This document shows, one piece after another, positions 32,780 to 41,636 of a DNA stretch of 64,000 nucleotides. The notes under the pieces were generated by a model. That model worked only from the letters and a program-made list of their open reading frames with translations. It made no database searches and was not told the DNA's origin. This stretch comes from Paenibacillus timonensis. GTDB lineage: Bacteria > Bacillota > Bacilli > Paenibacillales > Paenibacillaceae. The position numbers were made by a program, and so were the translations under genes. The stretch lies in the NCBI RefSeq assembly GCF_009725205.1, contig NZ_WNZY01000001.1, positions 310,001 to 374,000 of the forward strand, read 5' to 3'. Numbering within the stretch: position 1 is the stretch's first letter; each line of letters opens with the position of its first letter.

Positions 32780-34474
32780 ATGCGTATTCGAAGCATCGGG
32801 ACAAAAATCAATCTGATTGTGGTCGGCATTTTAGTGGTCGTGTCAGGAACAATCGGCTTTGTAGCGGTTAAGCAAATGGAGAGCGGCATTAAGACGTTCG
32901 CTACGGCCAAAGCGCGAAGCGATTTGGAGCTGGTCAACCGCTATCTGGACAGCAAGTACCCCGGTGCTTGGCGCATGGAGGGAGACCAGTTCTACAAAGG
33001 CGAAACCGTGATTAGCGGGAATTTCGAAATCGTGGATGAAATCGGGGGATTAACGGAGGACACGGTGACGATTTTCCAAGGGGATACGCGCGTGTCGACC
33101 AACGTGATGGTGGATGGAGAACGGGCCGTAGGTACGAAGGTGTCCGAGAAAGTGGCCGATGTCGTCCTCAAGGGTGGCAGCAGCTACTACGGGGAAGCGG
33201 TGGTGGTCGGCCAAACGTATCAGGCTGCGTATCAGCCGATCCAATCGAAGAGCGGCGAGGTTATCGGCATCTTGTACGTGGGGGCGTCGCAGCACTTAAT
33301 GGATACCATCCGCGGAACATTTATTCAGCGTTTTGCCGTTGTTTTTGCGGGGGCGCTCGTCATCTCTATCGCGTTGATCTTGGGATATATGCGTGGCATG
33401 AAAAAACGGCTTAGCCGGTTGGCCAAAGCGATGGAACAAGCCGGTGCCGGTGATTTTACGGCGACTATCCGCGATGATTCGCGGGACGAGATCGGGTTGC
33501 TGAGTGCCGGGTATAACCAGATGGGCGCAAATCTGCAGCAGCTGGTGCAGCAAGGGCTTCTCGCCTCGGACAAAGTGACTGAAGCTGCCCGGAGGCTGCT
33601 GACGATCGCGGAGCAAACCAACGATGGCTCGGCTCGGATCGCGGCCTCGATCGAGCAGGTTGCCGCAGGGGCGGAGAGCCAGACGATGAGCACGGCGGAG
33701 AATGCCCGCGCTATGGAGGAGATTGCGATCGGCGTCCAGCATATCGCCGAGCATGCCTCCGAAGCCGCCGAGCTGGCGGGGCAGTCCAGACAGCAGGCCG
33801 TTGACGGCGGCGAGCAAGTTCGCAGGACGGTCGAACAGATGGAATCGATCGACCGTTCTGTTCAGGCCAGCAGTTCGCTGGTCCGTCTGCTGAACGACAA
33901 ATCGCAGGAAATCGCCTTGATGGTAGAGGCGATCCGCGGGATTTCCCAGCAGACGAATCTGCTCGCGCTCAATGCGTCGATCGAGGCGGCTCGTGCCGGC
34001 GAGGAAGGGCGCGGCTTCGCTGTCGTCGCCTCCGAGGTCCGCAAGCTGGCTGAGCAGTCGGAGGCTTCATCGGAACGAATTGTCGAGGTCATGTCGCAGA
34101 TCGATACGGACATCAAACAGTCGCTGGAAGCGATGGACCTTGTGATCGGAGAGGTCGAGTCGGGCCTTGCGTTAACGCAGGAAACGGATCGCAGCTTTGC
34201 GGATATCTCCGCTTCGAACGGCCAAATCGCCGACCAAATCGAGCAGCTCGCCGCGACAGCCCAACAAATGTCCGCCGGGATTGAGGAAGTCACGGCTTCC
34301 GTCCACGTCATCGCGGATATCGCCCAAAGCTCGGGCGCTGCCGCGCAGGAAGTGAGCAGCGCTTCGGCGAGTCAGCTGGCGGCCATCGCAGACATCAACG
34401 CCGCATGCGCCTCGCTTTCAGCGGTATCGGACGAGCTCCAGCAGGTGTTGGGCAAGTTTCGAGTGAAGGGATAG
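32780..34474 (+). CDS. methyl-accepting chemotaxis protein with Cache-type sensor
   Basis: The 564-residue transducer has a first membrane helix at about 10-30, an extracellular single-Cache-like domain at about 35-180 ([37 protein letters not shown]), and a second helix at about 188-208. HAMP spans about 210-265. The signalling domain contains the conserved hairpin tip around [20 protein letters not shown]. It should report a small extracellular ligand, unidentified, to CheA. It is transcribed alone between two terminators. Confidence 0.93.
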   Translation: MRIRSIGTKINLIVVGILVVVSGTIGFVAVKQMESGIKTFATAKARSDLELVNRYLDSKYPGAWRMEGDQFYKGETVISGNFEIVDEIGGLTEDTVTIFQGDTRVSTNVMVDGERAVGTKVSEKVADVVLKGGSSYYGEAVVVGQTYQAAYQPIQSKSGEVIGILYVGASQHLMDTIRGTFIQRFAVVFAGALVISIALILGYMRGMKKRLSRLAKAMEQAGAGDFTATIRDDSRDEIGLLSAGYNQMGANLQQLVQQGLLASDKVTEAARRLLTIAEQTNDGSARIAASIEQVAAGAESQTMSTAENARAMEEIAIGVQHIAEHASEAAELAGQSRQQAVDGGEQVRRTVEQMESIDRSVQASSSLVRLLNDKSQEIALMVEAIRGISQQTNLLALNASIEAARAGEEGRGFAVVASEVRKLAEQSEASSERIVEVMSQIDTDIKQSLEAMDLVIGEVESGLALTQETDRSFADISASNGQIADQIEQLAATAQQMSAGIEEVTASVHVIADIAQSSGAAAQEVSSASASQLAAIADINAACASLSAVSDELQQVLGKFRVKG

Positions 34475-34533
34475 ACAGGACGGTCTCGCCTGCCGTTTCG
34501 CCGCTGCGCGGCCTGCCGAATATAGCTTGAGCG

Positions 34534-34565
34534 AAACCGGGTCTCCTCTTTGGAGCCCGGTTTTG
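34534..34565. terminator. terminator between convergent chemoreceptor and DeoR genes
   Basis: AAACCGGGTCTCC / GGAGCCCGGTTT (one mismatch) with loop TCTTT is followed by TTTGG. A run of A on the left lets it work in both directions. Confidence 0.8.
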
Positions 34566-34609
34566 GTGTCTCTTGGCGGCTCCTCAGGTTTCCTAACGCA
34601 TACCCGGTG

Positions 34610-35371
34610 TTACACTTGGAGAACGGTGATCCCTCGCTCCTGAAACGGCTTGACGTCGAAATCCGTAGCCTCATTCCCCGTAATCAAGGTATGAATGGAA
34701 CTATTAGGGGCGACGGTATGCAGGGAGAGCTTACCGATCTTCGTATGGTCGCAGACGACGACAATTTCACCGGCCGCCTTGATCATTCCCTGCTTGGCAG
34801 GTACCAACAGCGCTTCAGGATGCATCAGACCGTGCTGGGGATGCAACGCCGGCGTTCCGATAAACGCCTTCTCCACATGTAAGGACTGTAGTACATGATC
34901 CGTGAACATCCCGTTGAGCATGTAGCTTGACGGATACAACTCTCCTCCCGTGAGGATGACCTTAACCCCCGGCGCATCCCGCAGCTCGACAGCTACGTTC
35001 ATATCGTTCGTGATGACCGTGACATTGGAGCGATTGACGAGATGGGTCGCGATGTGCAGCGTGGTTGTCCCGGAATCAATGATGATGTTCTCTCCGTCTT
35101 CTACCAATGATGCTGCATGACGGCCGATGCGGATCTTCTCCTCCAGATGTTGATTTCTTCGTTCTTGAAAAGAGGGCTCATCGTGCGTCCATTGCTCCAT
35201 AATGACGCCCCCGTGCGTTCTTCTCAGCGCGCCCTCCTGCTCGATCTCCGCCAAATCCCTGCGAATGGTCGCGCTATGTACGTTAAATTCCGCAGCCAGC
35301 ATCGCCACCGTAGCGGTCCGGTACTGTCTGACATACTCCACAATGCGTCGTTTTCTATCCGCAGCCAGCAA
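34610..35371 (-). CDS. DeoR-family regulator (GlpR/UgpR-like)
   Basis: The 253-residue repressor has an N-terminal winged HTH (TATVAMLAAEFNVHSATIRRDL) and a sugar-phosphate-binding domain (IIDSGTTTLHIA, VVVCDHTKIG). It starts at TTG 35371 with AGGAAGG upstream. It is divergent from the glycerophosphodiester operon by 431 bp and is its likely phospho-sugar-responsive repressor. TGCGCA-type motifs lie near both start sites. Confidence 0.9.
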   Translation of the reverse strand: MLAADRKRRIVEYVRQYRTATVAMLAAEFNVHSATIRRDLAEIEQEGALRRTHGGVIMEQWTHDEPSFQERRNQHLEEKIRIGRHAASLVEDGENIIIDSGTTTLHIATHLVNRSNVTVITNDMNVAVELRDAPGVKVILTGGELYPSSYMLNGMFTDHVLQSLHVEKAFIGTPALHPQHGLMHPEALLVPAKQGMIKAAGEIVVVCDHTKIGKLSLHTVAPNSSIHTLITGNEATDFDVKPFQERGITVLQV

Positions 35372-35397
35372 GCTCCATCTTCCTTCCTCAAGATCAA

Positions 35398-35417
35398 ATG
35401 CGCAAAAATGCGCAATT
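35398..35417. promoter_or_regulatory. direct repeat ATGCGCAA, candidate DeoR operator
   Basis: ATGCGCAA occurs at 35398 and 35408, 10 bp apart, 27 bases upstream of the DeoR start. An inverted copy lies before the divergent operon. Spaced direct repeats on one helix face are usual for DeoR regulators. Confidence 0.45.
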
Positions 35418-35742
35418 CTTCAAATAACTGATTTGATTTTCATAGGGATACTCCCCTTGATTCTAACGAATAAATATTTTCTGCGTGTTAACAAACAAGA
35501 GGGATTTCGGGGGAAGTACGGGTATATTTTTCGACGATTCAGGGAATTTACTGGAGTTCTCACGAGGCATTCCGTTACCGGCAGTCATCTTCCTTCCTAT
35601 TAAATGAGGGCTTATTTCTTCATTCTACGAATCCGCCAAAGCCATCTAGATCATATTTACATCCCCTTGAATTTGGTCTTATACTCCCCAAACGAATGAT
35701 CCTTACAATCGAGATAAGCTCAAGTGAGCAAAAAGAAGCGGA
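35418..35742. other. rest of the 431-bp divergent spacer, no gene seen
   Basis: The stretch is A/T-rich at both ends, with no credible coding frame. It should contain the promoters of the DeoR gene and the Ugp-type operon, but no pair of boxes stands out clearly. Confidence 0.4.
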
Positions 35743-35753
35743 AATTGCGCATT
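35743..35753. promoter_or_regulatory. inverted copy of the TGCGCA motif before the Ugp-type operon
   Basis: AATTGCGCATT is the reverse complement of AATGCGCAATT at 35407-35417. It lies 50 bases before the ATPase start, suitable for repression by the divergent DeoR protein. Confidence 0.4.
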
Positions 35754-35802
35754 ATCTGCTCACTTCTATACACATCAACAATTTGGATAAGGGGGATGGC
35801 AC

Positions 35803-36876
35803 TTGGCATCCATACAATTTGTGAACGTAAGCAAAGCTTTTGAGAAAAATGCAGTCATCCAGAATCTCAATTTGACGATTGAGGATGGAGCGTTTACCGT
35901 GCTCGTTGGCCCGTCCGGCTGCGGCAAAACCACGCTGCTGCGCATGATCGCTGGGCTGGGCCCGCAAACCTCCGGACAGGTGCTGATCGACGGCAAGGAC
36001 GTTTCTCGCATACCACCAGGCCAGCGCGGCGTGGCGATGGTATTTCAAAACTATGCGATTTATCCCACAATGTCGGTGCGGGAAAATATTGAGTTTGGTC
36101 TGAGAAACAACAAGATTCCCAAGGCGGAGCGGGTACAACTCGTGGAGAGCATTAGCGAAACCGTTGGCCTGCTTGACTATTTGGACCGAAAGCCATCCGC
36201 TTTGTCCGGCGGACAGCGACAGCGCGTTGCCTTGGCCCGGGCGATGGTCAAGAAGCCGTCCGTTTTTCTCATGGACGAACCGTTGTCCAATCTCGATGCC
36301 AAGCTGCGGGTGCAAATGCGCATTGAACTGATCGAACTACATAAGAAGCTGGGCACGACCTTCGTGTACGTAACGCACGACCAAGTGGAAGCCATGTCGA
36401 TGGCCGATACGATCGTGCTGATGAATCAGGGGGAAATCCAGCAGGAGGCACCGCCGCATGAGATCTACCATCAGCCGAGCAATTTGTTTACGGCGCAGTT
36501 TATCGGCGTTCCGTCCATGAACATCGGTGAACTTGGCGTGGACAGCGTGAAATTCGGATTCCGGCCCGAGAACGCCGGTTTGTCGGCAGCAACGGCTGCA
36601 CGGGAACATTCGGGGCTAACGCCGCACTATTCCCTTCAAGGGACCATCGTCACCCGCGAGATGCTAGGAGCCGAAACGATCTACCAAGTTAGATCGAGAG
36701 ACTTGTCCTTTATGGTGAAATCCCCCGAAGACGCGTATCACGTCGATCAAGAGGTCGTACTTGGCGTTGAGGCCTCCAAGCTGCATTTCTTTGGAGCCGA
36801 TGAGTTGCGTATCCCCGCTAACGATCCAGGCATTGCTGGTTATTTGGAGGCGCTGAAGGGGAAAAGCCATGGATAA
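35803..36876 (+). CDS. ugpC: ABC transporter ATPase, UgpC/MsmX type
   Basis: The 357-residue ATPase has Walker A GPSGCGKT (36-43), signature LSGGQRQRVALARAM, Walker B VFLMDEPLSNLDAKLR and a C-terminal TOBE regulatory domain from about residue 240. It starts at TTG with GGGGGAT upstream. It is first in the operon. MsmX/UgpC-type ATPases can serve several sugar importers, and the importer at 17526-20759 lacks one. Confidence 0.93.
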   Translation: MASIQFVNVSKAFEKNAVIQNLNLTIEDGAFTVLVGPSGCGKTTLLRMIAGLGPQTSGQVLIDGKDVSRIPPGQRGVAMVFQNYAIYPTMSVRENIEFGLRNNKIPKAERVQLVESISETVGLLDYLDRKPSALSGGQRQRVALARAMVKKPSVFLMDEPLSNLDAKLRVQMRIELIELHKKLGTTFVYVTHDQVEAMSMADTIVLMNQGEIQQEAPPHEIYHQPSNLFTAQFIGVPSMNIGELGVDSVKFGFRPENAGLSAATAAREHSGLTPHYSLQGTIVTREMLGAETIYQVRSRDLSFMVKSPEDAYHVDQEVVLGVEASKLHFFGADELRIPANDPGIAGYLEALKGKSHG

Positions 36877-37747
36877 ACGACCATTGTGGGAGCGGCTCCG
36901 GCCTTATGTGTTGATAGCGCCTGCAATGGCGGGCATCGGTTTGTTTGTCATTTACCCTGTCCTGTATCTCGTCTATCTGAGTTTCTACAAATATAACCTG
37001 ATGAACAAAGCCAAAAGCAAGTTTATCGGCTGGGATAACTTTCAGCAAATTTTAACGCGGGGCGATTTTTACAAAGCATTAGGGAATACCGCCATTTACA
37101 CCGCCGGCGTCGTCACGCTAACGGTTGGGCTATCCCTGATCATCGCGGTTTGGCTGAACAAAAAAAGCCGCATTAACTCCCTGGTGCAGGCCGGGATTTT
37201 CACGCCGCATATCGTTTCTATCGTCTCCATATCGCTGGTTTGGCTGTGGTTGATGGACCCTGAACAGGGGCTGCTCAATTTTATGTTGGAATCCTTTGGA
37301 CTGCCCGCTTCCGATTGGCTGCAAAGCTCCAAGACGGCGCTCTTATCCGTCATTATCGTTTCGGTATGGCAAAATATCGGCTACTACACGCTCATTATTG
37401 TAGCAGCGCTGCAGAGCGTACCACCCAGCATATACGAAGCGGCTGCGCTCGATAACGCGAGCAGGTTCAAGGTGTTTACCAAGATTACGCTGCCTATGAT
37501 TTCGCCGCAGTTATTTTTCATCCTGGTCATTATGACGATTGGGTCCTTCAAAGTGTTTGATACGGTCAAAATCATGACCGGAGGCGGCCCCAACAATGCG
37601 ACCAATACGCTGGTTTATTATATCTACGGATTCCGAACGACCAACATCGGTTATTCGGCAGCGACCGGAACGGTACTGATGGCAATCATCGGCGTGCTGA
37701 CTCTGATCTATTTCAGACTGCTGGCTAAGAAGGTTCATTATCAATGA
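36869..37747 (+). CDS. ugpA: glycerophosphodiester-type ABC permease 1
   Basis: The 292-residue UgpA-like permease has six helices and the EAA loop IYEAAALDNASRFKVFTKIT. It overlaps the ATPase gene by 8 bp and the next gene by 4 bp, so translation is coupled. Confidence 0.9.
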   Translation: MDKRPLWERLRPYVLIAPAMAGIGLFVIYPVLYLVYLSFYKYNLMNKAKSKFIGWDNFQQILTRGDFYKALGNTAIYTAGVVTLTVGLSLIIAVWLNKKSRINSLVQAGIFTPHIVSIVSISLVWLWLMDPEQGLLNFMLESFGLPASDWLQSSKTALLSVIIVSVWQNIGYYTLIIVAALQSVPPSIYEAAALDNASRFKVFTKITLPMISPQLFFILVIMTIGSFKVFDTVKIMTGGGPNNATNTLVYYIYGFRTTNIGYSAATGTVLMAIIGVLTLIYFRLLAKKVHYQ

Positions 37748-38598
37748 GGAAAGGGAGCCCGCTTGTGAAAATATTTGATTGGAGAAGCCTGGCCTCGGTG
37801 TTGGGCGTATTGCTGAAAGCAGCGGTCGTCATGGTATTTATTTTTCCATTCCTATGGATGATCTCTACCTCGCTGCAGACGTTTCGGGAGACGCTGGCCT
37901 TTCCGCCGACCTGGATTCCAGCAATCCCACAGTGGAACAACTTTGTAGAAGCAATGAGCGCGGGGCCGTTCTTGATGTATGCGAGAAACTCGGTCGTTAT
38001 TACGGTGTCCATCATCGTGCTGCAGTTTGCGGTGATGATTCCAGCCGCGTATGCCTTTGCTAAATACCGTTTTCGTGGGAAAAGCGTTCTGTTTGGTTTC
38101 GTCCTCCTCGCGTTCATGATTCCAGGACAAATCACCTTTATCCCGGTATATCTGTTGATGGCCGACTTTGGGCTGATCCATACGTTATGGCCACAGATCA
38201 TCCCGTTTATGTCCAATGCGTTCGGGATTTTCTTACTGCGCCAATATTTCATGCAGATTCCGGAAGAGATTATTGAAGCGGCTAGATTGGATAATGCCGG
38301 GGAAATCAAGGTGATTTGGAGAATCATGCTTCCCATGGCAGGGCCAGCGCTGGCGACCATTGCCTTGTTCAGCTTCGTCAGTCATTGGAACGAGTATTTC
38401 TGGCCGCTCGTCATGACGAACTCTGAGGCGATCCGGCCGCTAACGCTAGGAATCGCCATGCTGCGGGAGACGGAGGGAATCAGCAACTGGCATATTATCA
38501 TGGCCGGTAACGTTGTGCTGGTTGTTCCTATTCTGCTCGTTTACGCATTCTGTTCACGTCACATCGTCAAAGCATTCGTATACTCAGGGATTAAATAG
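37744..38598 (+). CDS. ugpE: glycerophosphodiester-type ABC permease 2
   Basis: The 284-residue UgpE-like permease has six helices and the EAA loop EEIIEAARLDNAGEIKVIW. The ATG at 37744 overlaps the previous stop; GTG 37765 with GGGAG upstream is an alternative start. Confidence 0.9.
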   Translation: MRKGSPLVKIFDWRSLASVLGVLLKAAVVMVFIFPFLWMISTSLQTFRETLAFPPTWIPAIPQWNNFVEAMSAGPFLMYARNSVVITVSIIVLQFAVMIPAAYAFAKYRFRGKSVLFGFVLLAFMIPGQITFIPVYLLMADFGLIHTLWPQIIPFMSNAFGIFLLRQYFMQIPEEIIEAARLDNAGEIKVIWRIMLPMAGPALATIALFSFVSHWNEYFWPLVMTNSEAIRPLTLGIAMLRETEGISNWHIIMAGNVVLVVPILLVYAFCSRHIVKAFVYSGIK

Positions 38599-38661
38599 GC
38601 CAAACGGTCGCAGTCCCTTTCAAATACAACAACAATTCATTCATTGGAGGGAAACGAAAAG

Positions 38662-40002
38662 ATGAAAAGTAAAGGGAAATTCATTGTGGTCTTAACGCTG
38701 TTATTGGGGATCCTAGCCGGCTGTGGAGGAGGGAACTCCACCGCTAATTCAGGAAACTCGCAGAGCGGAACTGCCGCGGATCCGGCGACGACGGGAACGG
38801 AAACGGCAGCTGCAAACGCCGGCGGTAAAACGACCGTACAATTCTGGCATTCGCTGGGGGGTAAAAACGGGGAGTACATGGATGCGTTGATCCAGCGTTT
38901 CAACGAATCTCATAACGATATTGAAGTCGTAGGGACTTATCAAGGCGGCTATGACGAGACCGTAACCAAGCTGCAGCAAGCGGTCGCTTCCAACACCGCG
39001 CCGGATGTGAGCATGCTGGAACGCGCTTATGTGCTCATGTTCGCTGACTCGGACGTGTTGGAGGATCTGACGCCATTTATGGAGAAGTCGGGGCTGAGTG
39101 CGGACGACTTTACCTCAGGACTAATGGGCCATTCCTATTTCAACGACAAGCTGGTTTCGCTGCCTTTGAACCGCTCGACCCCCATTTTGCACATCAACAA
39201 ATCCATGCTGGATGAACTCGGGTTGGCGGTTCCAACGACCTGGGAAGAGTTAAAAACCGTGGCCAACGCACTGGTCGTTAAAGAGGGGAAAGAAGTGACG
39301 CGTTACGGGTTGTCGATGCCTTACGATACCTGGTATCCGATCGCCATGATCTCTCAGTCCGGGGGGAAGTTCTTTAACGACGAAAATACCTCGACCGGGT
39401 TCATCGATAACGGTATCGGCAAGGAAGTATTTAGCTACCTGAAGGATCTGCAAGGCACGGGAGCGTTGTATTATCCGCCGGCGCAGGATTCCGGGAACAT
39501 CGTCAACAGCATGTTCGTGGAAGGCAAGATCGGCATGATGTTTCAATCCACGGGTTCGATCGGGGGGTTGAGCAGTTCCGTGGACTTTGATTATGTTACG
39601 GCATTCCTGCCGAAAAACGAGGTTTACGCGAATCCTACCGGAGGCGCAAACGTTGCTTTGATGGCCGGTTCTTCGAACAAAGAGGCCGCTTGGGAATTTA
39701 TCCGCTGGATGGAAACCGATCCGCAGGGCGGGTTGCAGTTTATTTTGCAATCGGGTTACCTCCCCTTCACGAAGAAAATGGTGGAATCGCCGGAAATTCA
39801 GGATTTGTGGGCAAAGGAACCCAACCGGAAAGTGGCGTACGACCAGTTGCAATATGCCATCGATACCAACAATGATGTTGCATGGCCTGAAGTGATGCAC
39901 GAGTTCTTTTCGACTATCGAAGCAATCATGTATGACAGTCAGGACATCCAGGCTGCACTGGATGCGTTCAACAAAGAGACAGAACGGATTTTGGCGGAGT
40001 AA
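38662..40002 (+). CDS. ugpB: glycerophosphodiester-type binding lipoprotein
   Basis: The 446-residue receptor has a lipoprotein signal ending in LAGC. The mature start VQFWHSLGGKNGEYMDALIQ followed by QRFNES and a TYQGGYDE motif closely parallels UgpB of E. coli as I recall it, supporting glycerol-3-phosphate or glycerophosphodiester as ligand. GGAGGG lies 10 bases before ATG 38662. The TTG at 38644 overlaps that site and is rejected. Confidence 0.88.
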   Translation: MKSKGKFIVVLTLLLGILAGCGGGNSTANSGNSQSGTAADPATTGTETAAANAGGKTTVQFWHSLGGKNGEYMDALIQRFNESHNDIEVVGTYQGGYDETVTKLQQAVASNTAPDVSMLERAYVLMFADSDVLEDLTPFMEKSGLSADDFTSGLMGHSYFNDKLVSLPLNRSTPILHINKSMLDELGLAVPTTWEELKTVANALVVKEGKEVTRYGLSMPYDTWYPIAMISQSGGKFFNDENTSTGFIDNGIGKEVFSYLKDLQGTGALYYPPAQDSGNIVNSMFVEGKIGMMFQSTGSIGGLSSSVDFDYVTAFLPKNEVYANPTGGANVALMAGSSNKEAAWEFIRWMETDPQGGLQFILQSGYLPFTKKMVESPEIQDLWAKEPNRKVAYDQLQYAIDTNNDVAWPEVMHEFFSTIEAIMYDSQDIQAALDAFNKETERILAE

Positions 40003-40019
40003 GGGAGGGAGAAGCGACA

Positions 40020-40814
40020 ATGATCGAGCGTTTAAACCAGGATGCGTCACTGATGATCGCGGGACACCGTGGATATAAATCCGCTTACCCGGAAAACACG
40101 CTGCTGGCCTTCCGCGAGGCCTTGGATTTGGGCGTCGATATGATGGAATTCGATCTTCGCCTGTCCAAGGACGGGGAGATCATGGTGATTCATGATGCTA
40201 CAGTAGACCGGACGACAAACGGGTCCGGTGCGGTCGGCGATTATACTTGTGAGGAGTTAAAGCGGCTGGATGCCGGAGGCTGGTTTGGCCGAGAGTTTGC
40301 CGGGCTGCAAATTCCAACGCTCGCGGAGCTGATCGCGCTGCTGGCGGATTATCCCGATGTACTGCTTAATGTCGAGATCAAGCCAGCGGCAAACGCGAAA
40401 CAAGCAGCGGACCTGACGATCGCTTTGTTGGATGGAACAGGCTTCCTGCCGCGCGCGGTGTTCACCTGTTTTGACGCTGAGGTATTAACGTATATTCACG
40501 ATTCGTACGGTCTGAAGACGCAAGGATTTCCTGCGGAATTGATGTCGAGGTTCGTGTATGGGGAGGGCGGAACTTACTCCAAGATGTGGGCGTTAGGGTT
40601 GGAAATGAAGCTCCTCACACCGGAGCGCGTTCAGGAGTTCCGTGAGCTTGGTTTACTCGTTTGGAGCTACTGTCCGGACGAACCGGAACAGGTACGGTAC
40701 AGCGTTGAATGTGGCGTTACCGGCATGACCTGCAATAATCCGTTACCCGCGTTGCATCTCCGCCGGGGTATGCAGATACTGACGTCAGAGATAGGAGACA
40801 GGTCCCGATGGTAG
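40020..40814 (+). CDS. ugpQ: glycerophosphodiester phosphodiesterase
   Basis: The 264-residue enzyme has the family signature GHRGY (His16, Arg17), PENT with Glu25, EFDLRLS (Glu43, Asp45) and VIHDATVDRTTNG (His58). It lacks a signal peptide, so it acts in the cytoplasm on imported diesters, releasing glycerol phosphate and an alcohol. It begins 17 bp after the receptor gene and overlaps the next by 7 bp. Confidence 0.93.
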   Translation: MIERLNQDASLMIAGHRGYKSAYPENTLLAFREALDLGVDMMEFDLRLSKDGEIMVIHDATVDRTTNGSGAVGDYTCEELKRLDAGGWFGREFAGLQIPTLAELIALLADYPDVLLNVEIKPAANAKQAADLTIALLDGTGFLPRAVFTCFDAEVLTYIHDSYGLKTQGFPAELMSRFVYGEGGTYSKMWALGLEMKLLTPERVQEFRELGLLVWSYCPDEPEQVRYSVECGVTGMTCNNPLPALHLRRGMQILTSEIGDRSRW

Positions 40815-41614
40815 AGATGATCGAGGGACTCGTTATTGACTTGGACGGTACAGTGTACCGAGGGAACGAGGCCATCGAAGGTGCCGTTGAGACGATTAGC
40901 AGGTTGAAGACCGCGGGAACAAAGGTTGTATTTCTCAGTAACCGCGGGAATATATCCCGGAAAATGTGCCGGGAGAAGCTGAGCGGCATGGGACTGGACG
41001 TGAGCGAGGAGGAGATCCTCCTCGCGTCCACAATTGCTGCACGATATTTGCGGGCCCATGGCGAGGGACGCAAGGTTTGGGTGCTGGGTGAGCAGGGATT
41101 GATTGACGAGCTGTGCATCGCGGGCGTACCTCTGGCCGAACGGCCCGAAGACGCAGGTTGGCTGCTGATTACGTTGCATGAACGGCTAACGTATCAGGAC
41201 TTGAATCTGTCATTTCGTGCGGTGCGGCACGGGGCGCGGATCATCGCTACCAATAGCGACCGGATGTTTCCCGGAGAGGGGGGCGACTGTATTGACGTGG
41301 CCGGGATGATTGGTGCGATCGTGCATGCGACGGCTCAAGATGTGGAAATTGTGGTTGGCAAACCCTCTTCTTTAATGGCGGAAGCTGCGCTTGAAACGTT
41401 GGGGTTGCCGCCAGAACGCTGCCTGGTGATCGGCGATAGTCTGGAGTCGGATATCCGGCTTGGGCATGCGGCCGGCATGAGGACTGCCTTGGTCCTTACG
41501 GGTTCAACCGATCTTGGGGCTGTGAGATTAAGTCCGATTCAGCCGGAGTATATCTGGAATTCGATCCGCGATGTGAGTTCCGTGTTAGGGATTGAACGTT
41601 CGAAAATGAATTAA
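40808..41614 (+). CDS. HAD-IIA phosphatase (NagD/AraL-like)
   Basis: The 268-residue enzyme has the HAD nucleophile motif DLDGTVYRG (Asp11, Asp13), motif II in FLSNRGN, Lys in VVGKPS and motif IV GDSLESDIRLG. The C2 cap is typical of NagD, AraL and glycerol-phosphate phosphatases. Its place between the diesterase and the glycerol-1-phosphate dehydrogenase suggests it hydrolyses or proof-reads a triose or glycerol phosphate. Confidence 0.88.
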   Translation: MVEMIEGLVIDLDGTVYRGNEAIEGAVETISRLKTAGTKVVFLSNRGNISRKMCREKLSGMGLDVSEEEILLASTIAARYLRAHGEGRKVWVLGEQGLIDELCIAGVPLAERPEDAGWLLITLHERLTYQDLNLSFRAVRHGARIIATNSDRMFPGEGGDCIDVAGMIGAIVHATAQDVEIVVGKPSSLMAEAALETLGLPPERCLVIGDSLESDIRLGHAAGMRTALVLTGSTDLGAVRLSPIQPEYIWNSIRDVSSVLGIERSKMN

Positions 41615-41636
41615 GGGAAGAGAAGGGAAGCCACTT

